A stretch of 64,000 bases of DNA from DASQPR01 sp963727415 (lineage in GTDB: Bacteria; Actinomycetota; Actinomycetes; Mycobacteriales; Micromonosporaceae): contig CAVSGF010000008.1 of the NCBI GenBank assembly GCA_963727415.1, positions 186,001 through 250,000 on the forward strand. The letters are read 5' to 3'. Within the stretch, counting starts at the first letter, position 1. Every line of letters starts with the position of its first letter. Shown here piece by piece: positions 17,003-26,553 of this stretch. Position numbers and translations under genes: made by a program. Below the pieces are notes generated by a model. That model saw only the letters and a list, made by a program, of their open reading frames with translations. It did no database searches and was not told the DNA's origin.

Positions 17003-20000
17003 CCGCGACCGCGACCCGATCGCGATCGTCGGAATCGGCTGCCGCTTTCCCGGCGGCGCGAACACACCTGCCGCGTTCTGGGACCTGCTGTGCGCCGGTG
17101 TGGACGCTACCCGCGAGCTTCCGGCCGACCGCTGGGAAGTGCGCAAGTTCTACGACCCGGCCGACTCCAAGCTCGGAAAGATGAACACCTTCCGGGGCGG
17201 ATTCCTCGACCGCATCGACGAGTTCGACGCGCACTTCTTCGGCATCGCCCCGCGCGAGGCCGTCTGGCTGGACCCGCAGCAGCGCCTTCTGCTCGCCACG
17301 GCGTGGGAGGCCATGGAGGACGCGGGCGTGGTACCCGCGCGCCTGGCCGGCAGCGACACCGGCGTCTTCGTGGGCGGCTTCACGCTCGACTATCAGCTGC
17401 TGCAGAACTACGGCGTCTACAGCCGGTACGAGCTTCAGAGTCACTCGGCCACCGGAATGATGATGACGATGCTGGCCAATCGGCTCTCGTACACATTCGA
17501 CTTGCGGGGTCCCAGCCTCACAGTGGACACCGCCTGCTCCGGGTCCCTGGTCGCCGTACATCTGGCGGCCCAGGCGATCTGGAACCGGGAGTGCTCGATG
17601 GCCCTGGCCGGTGGCGTCAACGTCATGATCGCCCCGAACATGACCATCGCCGAGTCCAAGGGCGGCTTCCTGTCGCCCGACGGCCGGTGCAAGACTTTCG
17701 ACGCCTCCGCCAACGGTTACGCGCGCGGTGAGGGTGCCGGCGTGGTGGTGCTCAAGCCGATGAGCGAGGCACTCCGTGACGGCGACCCGATCTACGCGCT
17801 GATCAGCGGAAGCGCGGTCTCCCAGGACGGGCACAGCAACGGCATCACCGTACCCAACGGCGACTCGCAGCAGGCCGCGATGCGCGCCGCCTATCAGCGG
17901 GCCGGCGTCGCCCCGCACCAGATCCAGTACGTCGAGGCCCACGGCACCGGAACCCCCGTCGGTGATCCGATCGAGGCGACGGCCATCGGACGAGTGCTCT
18001 GCGAGGGCCGGCCCGACGGCGACCGCGTCCGGGTCGGATCGGTCAAGACCAACATCGGCCACCTCGAAGCAGCGGCCGGCGTGGCCGGGCTGATCAAGAC
18101 GGCGCTCGCCCTCAAACACGGCCAGATCCCCGGACAGCTGCACTTCGCCGAGCCCAATCCGGCCATCGCGTTCGACCGGCTGCAGATCGAGGTGCAGACC
18201 CGGCTCGGCGACTGGCCCGAGGCCTCCGGCCGCCGGTACGCGGGCGTGAACTCGTTCGGATTCGGCGGCACGAACGCCCACGTGGTGCTCGAGGAGCCCC
18301 CGGCGCGCCCCGCGCGGCCGGCCACCACCCGGCAGCCGGACCCGCGGCGCCGTCTCATCCCGCTGTCGGCGCGCTCGCCCGAGGCGCTGACCGCCATGGC
18401 CGGCTCGTTCGCCGACGTGCTGGCCGACGGTGCGGTCGACCTGATCGACACCGGCCACACCAGCGCGCTGCGCCGCAGCCACCATGACCACCGGCTGGCG
18501 GTGGTGGCATCGACCGCCGACGAGGCCGCCGATCGCCTGCGGGCCGTCGGCGCGGCCAACGGCGCCAAGGGCGTCGCGTCAGGCCGGGTGCTCCCCGGCG
18601 GCCGACCGAAGATCGCGTTCGTCTTCACCGGGATGGGCCCGCAGTGGTGGGCCATGGCTCGGGAGCTGTTCGACACCGAGCAGGTCTTCCACGACGCGGT
18701 GCGGCGCTGTGACCGGGAGTTGGCCAAGTACTGCGGCTACTCCCTGGTCGACGAACTGCTCGCCACCGAGGACGAGTCCCGGATGGCCGAGACCGAGGTG
18801 GCCCAGACCGCCAACTTCGCGGTCCAGGTGGGTCTCGCCGCCCTGTGGCGTTCGTGGGGCATCGAACCGGACGGCATCGTCGGGCACAGCACCGGCGAGG
18901 TGGCCGCCCAATACCTGGCCGGCGTCCTGTCCTTCGAGGACGCGATCACGGTCAACTACTACCGCAGCAGCCTTCAGCAGCGGGCCACCGGTACCGGCCG
19001 GATGCTGGCGGTGGGCCTGACCCCGGAGACGCTCGACAAGGCCGTCGCGGACGCCGGCCCACTCGTGTCGGTCGCCGCGATCAACAGCCCGTCGGCGGTC
19101 ACCCTCTCCGGCGACGCCGCGATTTTAGAGGGGATGGCCGCCCAGCTGGAGACGTTCGGTGTCTTCCACCGCTTCCTTAACGTCAAGGTGCCGTACCACA
19201 GCCACTGCATGGACCCACTGCGGGACGATCTGCTGGCCGGGCTCAAGGACCTGAACCCCGCCTCCGCTCAGATCCCGCTGTACTCCACCGTGACCGGGAC
19301 CCGGATCGACGGCCGCGGTGCCAACGCGCACTACTGGTGGCAGAACGTCAGAGCGACGGTCCTGTTCGCGGCCGCCGTCCGGGAGATGCTCGCCGACGGC
19401 TACACCCACTTCGTCGAGATCGGCCCGCACCCGGTCCTGGCCGGCTCGATCCGGGAACTCGCCGCCGAACAGCAGATCGAGGCGCTCGTGGTGCCGTCCC
19501 TGCGGCGCGACGAGCCGGACGCCGCCGTCATGCTCGGATCGCTCGGCGCGCTGTACTGCAACGGCCAGGACGTGAACTGGAAGCTGTTCTACGGCGCGAA
19601 GGGCGGGCACGTCCCGCTGCCCGCCTATCCGTGGCAGCTCAAGCGCTACTGGAACGAGTCCCTCGAGGCGCAGGAGGACCGCCACTACACGGAGGTCCAC
19701 GCGCTGCTCGGGCAGCGGGTGAGCGCCAGCCAGCCCTCATGGGAACGGGAGATCAATGATCGGGTCCTGCCCTACCTGGCCGACCACCGGGTGCAGGGCA
19801 CGACGCTGGTTCCCGGCGCCGCGCTGATCGAGATGGTGCTGGCGGCGGCCCAGGACGTCTACGGCGACGGCGGCTACGCGGTCGAGGACCTGGAGTTCCG
19901 CAAGGCCCTGGTGCTCTCGGACGCCGACGACCCGAGGGTGCGGACGACGCTGCACCAGGAGTCGGGCCGGGTCGAGATAGCCGGCTATACGGCGACACCG

Positions 20001-22624
20001 TCCGGTGATCGGACTTGGACCGTGCACGCGACGGCCCAGCTCAGTCGGCTCGGGCCGGCGCCGGGCCGCCACGACCTCGACGCCGAGCGCGCCAGGTGTG
20101 ACCGCGAGGTCGCCCGGGACGAGTTCTACGCCCGCTCCCGGCAGATGGGTTTCGAGTACGGCCCCGCGTTCCAGGCGGTCCAGTCCATCGTCAGCGGCCC
20201 TCGGTCCGCGGTCGGCCGGGTCACCGATCCCGGTCGCGGATCCGTGCCGACGTCGCGGCGTACACGTTCCACCCGTCCCTGATCGACGCGGCGTTCCAGG
20301 TGCTCCTGACCGCCATCCAGCCCGCCGCCGACGGCGAGACCCAGGCCACGCCGTACCTGCCGGTCGGGATCGACAGCATCGCCGTGCACGGCCGGCCGGC
20401 CGAGGAGATGTTCGTCGTCGTCCGGGTGATCGAGGCCAACGCTCGGATCATCGTCAGCGACCTGACCATCCACGATGCCGACGGCACGGTGCTCGGCCGA
20501 CATCCGCGGGTTCCGGGCCCAGTCCTTGCGGGCGCTGTCCGGCATGAGCCTCGACCGTATCGACAAGAACCTGCACGAGGTGCACTGGCGACCGGCCCCG
20601 CCGGTGCCGGACACCACGGAGGACCCGGGCGACTCGGACGGGACCTGGCTGGTGTTCGCCGATTCGTCCCCGGTGGGCGAGGCGTTCCTGCGGGAACTGC
20701 ACGACGGTGGGCGATCGGTCGTCACAGTCACGCACGACGATGTCGCCGACGTGGTCCACGCCCGGCCGGACCAGTACGTCATCAATCCGGCCGTCGCCGA
20801 GCACTACCGGCAGGTTCTGCGCGAGGTGACCCGGGAATCCGCACCGAGCAAGGTCGTGCACCTGTGGAGCCTGGACATCCCGTCCGGCGAGGACGTCCGC
20901 AGTGGACTCGCTCGCGAGCAGACAGGATCTCGGCTCACTTTCGGTGCTGCGTCTCGTGCAGGCGCTGACCGCGGAACTGGCGACATCGGCTCACCCAGAT
21001 CTGGCTGGTCACCCGCTCGGCCCAGACGGTCGCCGACGCACCCGGTCCGGTCGCCGTCTCGCAGGCACCGGTCTGGGGAATCGGCCGCGTCATCGGTCAC
21101 CAGGAACTACCGAGCTTGTGGGGCGGGCTGGTCGATCTGGGCCCGGGCGCGGACGACGACCAGGCCCGGCTGCTGATCGACGAGATCCGGTCCGGGGCCG
21201 GGGAGGACCAGGTCGCCTACCGGGACGGCATGCGGTTCGTGGCGCGGCTGGCACCCAGCGCCGAGCTGACCCCGCCATTCCCGGTGCGCCTGCGCGGCAA
21301 CGGCAGCTACGTCGTCACCGGCGGGCTGGGGGCCCTCGGACTGCTGGTCGCCCGCTACCTGGTGGACCATGGGGCGCGCGACATCGTGCTCATGTCCCGC
21401 ACCCCGGTTCCGCCCGCCGACACCTGGTACGACCTGCCGGTCGAGCATCCGCAGCGGGATCTGGTCGACCAGCTTCTCGCGCTTGCGGACGGTGGAGCCG
21501 TCATCCACTGCGTCGCGGTCGACGCGGCCGAGGAGGATCAGCTGCGGGACTGGTACGCCGAACATCAGCGTCGCCATCGACCGCCGGTCCGCGGCGTCAT
21601 CCACACCGCCGGCATCGTCGAGGACGGGCTGCTGGTCCGGATGAGTCCGGAGTCCTTCACCCGGGTCCTGCGGCCCAAACTGCGCGCGGGATGGCTCCTG
21701 CACCGCCTGTTCGCCGACGTACCGCTGGACTTCTTCGTCCTGTTCGGATCCACCGGGTCGACCATCGCGTCGGCCGGGCAGGCCAACTACGCGTCGGCCA
21801 ACGCGTTCCTCGACGCGCTGGCCCATCACCGCCGGTCGCAGGGCCGGCCGGCGCTCACCGTCGGCTGGGGGCCGTGGTCGGTCGGCATGGTCAAGAAGCT
21901 GGGCCTGGAGCAGATGTACGAGAGCCGGGGCATCGAGCTGATCACGCCGGAGGCGGGCCTGCAGATCCTCGGCCGCGTGCTGCATCAACGCCCCGCCCAC
22001 CTGGTGGCGATCACCGTCGACTGGGCCACCGCGCGGGCCACCGCGGTCACCGGCCAGCTTCCGCCGATGTTCGCCGAACTCGGCGTCGGCCACGCCGGCG
22101 ACGGATCGGCCGAGACCGGTCTCGACCCGGACGAGGTCCTGAACGCCATCCGCCAGGCGCCCGAGGCCGACCGTGCGGACGTGCTGCGCGACCACCTGCA
22201 CGGCATCGCGGCGCTGGTGCTGAGCCTGGACCCGGCCGAGTTCACCGACGACGCGAACCTGAGCAACCTCGGCATCGACTCGATGATGGCGGTCGAGGTG
22301 AAGGCACGGATCGACGCCACCCTCCGGGTCGACGTACCAGTGCTCGACCTGCTGCAGGGGGTCAGCGTCGTCGATCTCGCCGCGCGGATCATGCCGGTGC
22401 TCGCCCCGGACACCACCGGGGGGGTCGCCGCCGATCAACCCGCCGCCGATCAACCCGCGGCCGATCGACCGTCGACCGGCCGGCGCGACGGCGACGGCGA
22501 GCTTGACGCCCAGCTCGAGCAGTTGCTCGCTGAGCTGTCACCCGACGAACTCGACGCTCTGCTGGCCGACCTCGAGCAGGGCGCCGGCAGCAGTCTCACG
22601 GGAGGAGGAACGGGCCATGAGTAA
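16980..22624 (+). CDS. Partly reducing type I PKS, KS-AT-DH-KR-ACP (four apparent frameshifts)
   Basis: Single-module PKS of about 1,880 residues. KS (17.0-18.3 kb): DTACSGS, HGTGTPVGDP, NIGHLEAAAG. AT (18.6-19.5 kb): GHSTGE, and VPYHSHCMD at the specificity position, which is neither HAFH nor YASH. DH (19.7-20.5 kb): HRVQGTTLVP, and HPSLIDAAFQ in a shifted frame. Structural then catalytic KR (20.6-22.0 kb): GGLGALG, and Ser/Tyr in FGSTGSTIASAGQANYASAN; AGIVEDG suggests a B-type ketoreductase. ACP (22.2-22.4 kb): LGIDSMMA. There is no ER, MT, TE or PPTase domain. This order resembles 6-methylsalicylate-type iterative synthases and differs from enediyne PKSs. Single-base shifts near 20,225, 20,505, 20,895 and 20,985 break DH and structural KR, while every catalytic motif survives in one frame or another. 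Start ATG 16980 follows GGAAGGGG. Confidence 0.85.
22427..22471 (+). repeat. In-frame 15-bp tandem repeat in the PKS C-terminal linker
   Basis: Three copies of GCCGCCGATCAACCC (the third imperfect) encode AADQP-type repeats between the ACP domain and the acidic C-terminal tail. A 15-bp unit keeps the frame. The linker is probably flexible. Confidence 0.8.
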
Positions 22625-23585
22625 GGTGCTCAGCCGGTTGCGCCGGTCGGTCATGGGTGTGCCGGACCGCGAGGCCACGCAGTTCAGCCGGGGGGACACC
22701 CCCAACTGGAACCACCTCAAGACCGTCGTGCGGTCCGCGGTGGGCGGCTACCACGCCGTGCTGGACGGCAGCCGGCTCGACGATCTCATCCCGCGGCTCG
22801 ACCGGACGCCGCTGGAGTTCCGCGGGTACGCCTACGAGGGCGCCGCCATGGGGCTGACCGGTCTGGACCTGTTCCTGCCGGGCCGATCCCGGCTGCGCCG
22901 GTACATGGACGGTCCCGGCAGCCCGCACATCTACATGGTGCACATCGGCGCAGGCGAGGCCCTGGCCCGGTTACGGCGCAAGCCCGAGCCGTTCCTGCGC
23001 CGTCTGCCCGATCCCGCCCTGCGCTGGCTGGTTCTCGACGGGTACGGCTTCCACGAGGGTTTCTTCAAGCCGCGCAAGTTCGTGACGCAGCAGAGGGTTC
23101 CCTCCCATCTATCGGCGTTCGGCCGTCGCGTCTTCGACCAGGGAGTGGGACGCAGCATCTGGTTCGCGTCGGGAGCGTCCGTCGACGACATCGCGCGCAC
23201 CATCGCGACCTTCCCCGCGCACCGGCACGCCGACCTGTGGCTGGGCATCGGCGTGGCCTGCGGATACGTCGGCGGGGTGGAGACGAGCACGGTCCAGGCG
23301 CTGCGAGCCGCGGCCGGCCGGCACCTTCCCCGCCTCGCGGTCGGGACCGCGTTCGTGGCGAAGGGCCGCATCCGGGCGGGCAATCCGATACCCGGCACCG
23401 ATATCGCGTGCGAGGTCCTCTGTGGCATGTCGAGCCAGGATGCCGCCGAGACCGTCGACCGGGCCTGGGAGGACCTGATCGACAGCCCGTCCCGGCCCGC
23501 GTACGGCCACCTCCAGGACCGGCTCGAGGACAACTTCCGCAGCCTGCACACCACGTCCGGACCACACACGGGAGGCTTGGCATGA
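22617..23585 (+). CDS. DUF1702 family protein 1
   Basis: 322 residues. Motifs shared across the four-gene array: RGYAYEGAAMGL, HIGAGEALARL, LDGYGFHEGFF, FDQGVGRSIWF, and DLWLGIGVACGYVGG after FPAHRHA. I identify the family as DUF1702 from memory; I recall such proteins (UnbL type) in enediyne warhead cassettes, where their biochemical role is unknown. No cofactor motif or signal peptide is visible; the many Gly-rich turns suggest a compact alpha/beta fold. The ATG at 22617 overlaps the PKS stop and is preceded by GGAGGAGG. It is directly coupled to the PKS, so a role in handling the PKS product is inferred. Confidence 0.7.
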   Translation: MSKVLSRLRRSVMGVPDREATQFSRGDTPNWNHLKTVVRSAVGGYHAVLDGSRLDDLIPRLDRTPLEFRGYAYEGAAMGLTGLDLFLPGRSRLRRYMDGPGSPHIYMVHIGAGEALARLRRKPEPFLRRLPDPALRWLVLDGYGFHEGFFKPRKFVTQQRVPSHLSAFGRRVFDQGVGRSIWFASGASVDDIARTIATFPAHRHADLWLGIGVACGYVGGVETSTVQALRAAAGRHLPRLAVGTAFVAKGRIRAGNPIPGTDIACEVLCGMSSQDAAETVDRAWEDLIDSPSRPAYGHLQDRLEDNFRSLHTTSGPHTGGLA

Positions 23586-24514
23586 CGATCCTGGGAACCG
23601 CGATGCGGCCGATGTTCGCGGCCACGCCGACCGACCTGCCGGTGCTCACCAACGGTTCGGGCGCGACCACCGAGCGACTGAGCAAAGTGGTGTCCGTCGT
23701 CACCGAGTGCTGCGAGCTGACGCTCACCACCAGGCGCGAGGCGACGCTGACGGCGAAGCTCGACGCCTACCCCGAGGAACTTCGCGGCTTCGCGTACGAG
23801 GGCGCGGGCGTCGGCCTGGCCGCTCTCGACTACCTGCTGCCGTGGAAGCGCCGAACCCACCGATTCGTCGATGGTCCGGCCAGCGACTACATCTTCGCGG
23901 TCTACCTGGGCGCCGGGATGGGCCTGGCCCGGCTGCGCCGGAACCCCGAGCCGTTCCGCCGCCGGCTCGGCGACCCGGTCATGAGCTGGGTCGTGCTCGA
24001 CGGGTACGGCTTCCACGAGGGCTTCTTCGCCCATCGCAGGCACGTTCAGGAGCGCGCCACGCCAGCATGGCTCAGCGGCTACGGGCAGCGGGCGTTCGAT
24101 CACGGCCTGGGCCGCAGCATCTGGTTCGCGACCGGTGCCGACGTCAAACGGATCCTGGCCACGGTCGACGGGTTCCCGGCGCAACGCCAGGGGGACATAT
24201 GGTCCGGCGTGGGTCTCGCCTGCGGATACACCGGCGGTGTCGGTGATAACGCGGTCCAGACGGTCCGCTCCCTGGCCGGCGCCCACTTGCCGCGCCTGGC
24301 CGAGGGGGTGGTGCTCGCCGCCCGGGCCCGCCACCAGGTCGGCAACCCGGGTGGCGAGATCGAGACCGCGTGCCGTGTGATCTGCGGCCTGAGCAGCGAC
24401 GAGGCCGCGGAGATTGCCGCCTCGGCGTTGGCCGGTCTGCCGACAGACGACATCGAACCGGCGTACGAGATTTGGCGGCAGCGGATCCGGTCCCAGTTCA
24501 CGAACCTGTCATAG
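23582..24514 (+). CDS. DUF1702 family protein 2
   Basis: 310 residues, second of four paralogues, joined to the first by an ATGA overlap. Motifs: RGFAYEGAGVGL, YLGAGMGLARL, LDGYGFHEGFF, FDHGLGRSIWF (His replaces the Gln of the others) and DIWSGVGLACGYTGG. Its N-terminal 45 residues have little in common with the others. About 87 bp separate it from the third copy, the only real gap inside the array. Function unknown. Confidence 0.68.
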   Translation: MTILGTAMRPMFAATPTDLPVLTNGSGATTERLSKVVSVVTECCELTLTTRREATLTAKLDAYPEELRGFAYEGAGVGLAALDYLLPWKRRTHRFVDGPASDYIFAVYLGAGMGLARLRRNPEPFRRRLGDPVMSWVVLDGYGFHEGFFAHRRHVQERATPAWLSGYGQRAFDHGLGRSIWFATGADVKRILATVDGFPAQRQGDIWSGVGLACGYTGGVGDNAVQTVRSLAGAHLPRLAEGVVLAARARHQVGNPGGEIETACRVICGLSSDEAAEIAASALAGLPTDDIEPAYEIWRQRIRSQFTNLS

Positions 24515-24601
24515 CGGCGTGCTCGAGGGGAACAGGAATGTTTAACGCAGAGCCACCATGCGAATCCGTCGAGCCGGTCGTGACGGTCAGGAGCTGAAGC
24601 C

Positions 24602-25592
24602 ATGAGAATTCCGCTCGGAAAATTGCTCAGGCCGGTGTTCCCGCTGTCCGCCGAGAAGTTCCCCGAAATGGCCGCGCAGCGCTTCGGGGCCCAGGAGGAC
24701 ATGGACAAGACCTGGCTGATGTTCGAGCCGGTCGCCCGTACCCTGGTCGACACCTTCTACACGACCCTCGACGACCCGCGCCACGAGGCGCTCGTGCCAT
24801 ACCTGGAGTCGATCGCCCCCGAACTGCGCGGCATCGCGCTTCGAAGGCGCCGGGATGGGGCTGATGCTGCTGGACAGCCTGTTCCCGAACCGCAAGCGGC
24901 TGCCGGCGTTCGTGCACGGTCCGGGCGCCGCGTATAAGTGCCTGGTCTACATCGGAGCGGGACTGGTGCTTCCCCGCGTACCGATCCGGCCGTCGCGCTT
25001 CCTCGCCCGGCAGGATCCGTTTCTGCGCTGGCTGGTGATGGACGGCTACGGGTTCTACGAGGCCTTCTTCTCCTGGCGCGACGTCGTCGAACGGCACGTG
25101 GCACCGCGCCGGGTCGAGGGATACGCGGTCCGCGCGTTCGATCAGGGCATCGGCCGGAGCCTGTGGTTCTCCACCGGCGCCAACGTGGAGCGGATCATCG
25201 CCACCATCGAGACCTTCCCGGCTGCCCGGCGCGGCGACCTGTGGAGCGGGATCGGTGTGGCGTGCGCGTACGCCGCCGGTGTGATGGACCGGGGCGCGAT
25301 CTCGACTCTGCTCGACGCTGCCGGACCGCACCGATCCAGCCTGGCCGTCGGCAGCGCCGTCGCCTCGATCTTCCGCGAACAGTCCGGCCAGCCCGCCCCG
25401 CACACCGACCTCGCCTGCGACGTGGTGTGGGGGGCGGACGCCACCGCGGTCGCCGCGGTCGCGCACGAGGCCGGCCGGGATCTCGGCCCCGACGACGCGG
25501 AGCCCGCCTACGAGCGCTGGCGGGCCCGGATCGGCCAGGCCTGGTTGCGCCGGCCGGTCGAATCTTCCGTGGTGACGGAGGTGCGAGCATGA
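24602..25592 (+). CDS. DUF1702 family protein 3 (one frameshift)
   Basis: About 329 residues if one extra base near 24,838-24,841 is ignored. The reading frame breaks inside the first signature: RGIAL in one frame continues as FEGAGMGLMLLD in the next, with GCGCTTCGAA where GCCTTCGAA or GCGTTCGAA is expected. Later motifs are intact: YIGAG, MDGYGFYEAFF, FDQGIGRSLWF, DLWSGIGVACAYAAG. RBS AGGAGC precedes the ATG at 24602. Either a sequencing insertion or a freshly inactivated copy. Its end overlaps the next gene by ATGA. Confidence 0.6.
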
Positions 25593-26515
25593 CCACGGTC
25601 GGTCGCGCCCGCCGGGCGATGTTCGGCATCCCCTCGGCCGAGGCGGTCTTCTCCCGCCCCGGGTTCGCGCCCGCCGCGTGGGAGCGGTTCGCGCCGGTCG
25701 CCATCAATCTGATGGAGGGCTACCACGCGACCCTGGAGGACCCGAGGCTGTCGCGGCTGCGGGCGCGCCTGGACGCCGTTGAACCGGAGTACCGGGGCTT
25801 CGCGTACGAGGGCGCAGGCATGGGGCTGGCCGCCCTCGACGCGGTCGCGCCGTGGCGGAACCGGCTCAAGGAGTTCGTTGACGGCCCCGGGGCCGGGCAC
25901 ATATATCCGATCTACGTCGGTGTCGGCCTGGCATACGCCCGGCTCCGCCGCATGCCCGAGGCCAAGCTGGCCGGTCTGGACCCGCTGCTGGGCTGGGTGA
26001 CCGCCGACGGGTACGGCTTCCACGAGGCGTTCTTCAAGCGCAAGCGGACCGTCGAGCAGCATGAGGTGCCGCGCCGCCTGACGTTGTACGGCCGACGGTA
26101 TTTCGACCAGGGCGTGGGCCGGGCGCTGTGGTTCTCTGGCGGCGCGTCGGTGGACCGGGTGGTGCGGCAGATCGAGAACTTCCCCGCGCACCGGCACGCC
26201 GACCTGTGGAGCGGCGTGGGCCTGGCCTCGGCGTACGGCGGCGGTGCCACCGCGCAGGAGTTGCAGTCGGTCCTCGCCCGGGCCGAGCCGTACGGGCCGC
26301 AACTGGCCCGGGGCGCCGCGACGGCGGCCTGGGGCCGCCGGCAAGCCGGCAATCAGGCCGCGCACACGGATCTCGCTTGCGAGATCTACTGCGGACGCGA
26401 CAGCGGCCGGGCGGCAGCGGCCCTCGACGACGCTGCCCGCGACCTCCCCGTGATCAGCGTCGAACCGGTCTACGAGATCTGGTGTCGGCGCACCGAGCAA
26501 CGACTTGCCGCGTAG
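25589..26515 (+). CDS. DUF1702 family protein 4
   Basis: 308 residues, last of the array. Motifs: RGFAYEGAGMGL, YVGVGLAYARL, ADGYGFHEAFF, FDQGVGRALWF, DLWSGVGLASAYGGG. It also has the late motif DLACEIYCG, seen in variant form in all four. Start ATG 25589 overlaps the stop of copy 3. The four copies are clearly diverged, which argues for old duplications with separate roles rather than recent amplification. Function unknown. Confidence 0.7.
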   Translation: MTTVGRARRAMFGIPSAEAVFSRPGFAPAAWERFAPVAINLMEGYHATLEDPRLSRLRARLDAVEPEYRGFAYEGAGMGLAALDAVAPWRNRLKEFVDGPGAGHIYPIYVGVGLAYARLRRMPEAKLAGLDPLLGWVTADGYGFHEAFFKRKRTVEQHEVPRRLTLYGRRYFDQGVGRALWFSGGASVDRVVRQIENFPAHRHADLWSGVGLASAYGGGATAQELQSVLARAEPYGPQLARGAATAAWGRRQAGNQAAHTDLACEIYCGRDSGRAAAALDDAARDLPVISVEPVYEIWCRRTEQRLAA

Positions 26516-26553
26516 CGGCGACATCGATACCGCTAGTCGAAAGGAAAGTCGAC

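Noticed and set aside
16959..18491. 510-codon minus-strand frame opposite the KS domain
   Set aside because: Composition is that of an antisense shadow and the KS on the plus strand has all catalytic motifs.
16980..22624. Enediyne PKS (PKSE) assignment
   Set aside because: DUF1702 neighbours suggest it, but PKSEs place the ACP between AT and KR and carry a C-terminal PPTase-like domain. Here DH precedes KR and the ACP is last; UnbV and UnbU genes are absent.
24538..24597. 19-codon ORF between DUF1702 copies 2 and 3 (MFNAEPPCESVEPVVTVRS)
   Set aside because: It has a plausible upstream purine stretch, but the size and sequence fit chance, and it ends inside the next gene's ribosome binding region.
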